This document shows positions 5,372 to 5,447 of a stretch of DNA of 5,447 nt, one piece after another. The notes under the pieces were generated by a model that saw only the letters and a list, made by a program, of their open reading frames with translations, did not search any database and was not told where the DNA came from. The position numbers and the translations under genes were made by a program. Each line of letters starts with the position of its first letter. Position 1 is the stretch's first letter. The stretch is from Methylophaga sp. (GTDB lineage: Bacteria; Pseudomonadota; Gammaproteobacteria; Nitrosococcales; Methylophagaceae), in the NCBI GenBank assembly GCA_014762585.1, contig JABURN010000221.1:1-5447 (forward strand). The letters run 5' to 3'.

Positions 5372-5447
5372 CTGTCTCTTATACCCCTCTGACGCTGCCG
5401 ACGATCGACCCTTGGTAACTCTCGGTGGTCGCGGAGTGCTTAACAAA
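5372..5447 (-). other. Nextera i5-side adapter with index (artefact)
   Basis: Bases 5372-5404 match the reverse complement of the Nextera Read 1 adapter (CTGTCTCTTATA... GACGCTGCCGACGA) at 31 of 33 positions. Eight bases at 5405-5412 (TCGACCCT) sit where the i5 index belongs. Then 5413-5441 follows the P5 side, with CTCGGTGGTCGC exact (5421-5432) and the rest degraded. This is read-through library adapter, not genomic DNA. Confidence 0.95.

Overview
The window reads as one short assembled contig from a gammaproteobacterium of intermediate GC content. The basis is a Proteobacterial RlmD with its N-terminal TRAM domain and Fe-S cysteines, a YdbH/YdbL envelope pair, an AlkC glycosylase and a textbook FNR/Anr operator. 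Genus cannot be told from the sequence. Both ends carry Nextera-type sequencing adapter (about 1-39 and 5372-5447). This is not genomic DNA, and at the right end it puts a false N-terminus on the ydbH reading frame.

Layout, left to right. After the adapter, 41-139 may hold the last codons of a truncated gene, and 140-283 is intergenic with nothing convincing. A 35-aa single-pass membrane protein (284-391, +) follows and ends in a strong hairpin terminator (412-441). Then comes a perfect FNR/Anr box (482-495) at class II spacing from a -10 element. It drives a second, related 34-aa membrane protein (572-676, +) with an ideal Shine-Dalgarno sequence. Everything to the right is on the minus strand. 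In transcription order these are ydbH (C-terminal part), a DUF1318 lipoprotein of the YdbL family, a hairpin, rlmD (23S rRNA m5U methyltransferase) and alkC (DNA glycosylase for alkylated bases). rlmD and alkC share one base, and alkC runs tail to tail into the second small gene with only 3 bp between stops.

Functionally there are three units. YdbH plus the YdbL-type lipoprotein form an envelope module. In E. coli, YdbH-YnbE-YdbL is an intermembrane bridge for lipid transport; here no separate ynbE lies between the two genes, and the lipoprotein looks like YnbE and YdbL in one chain. rlmD-alkC is a translationally coupled housekeeping/repair pair. The two tiny membrane proteins are not recognised members of a named family. 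Their mutual similarity and the oxygen-responsive operator in front of the second one are the most interesting parts of the window.
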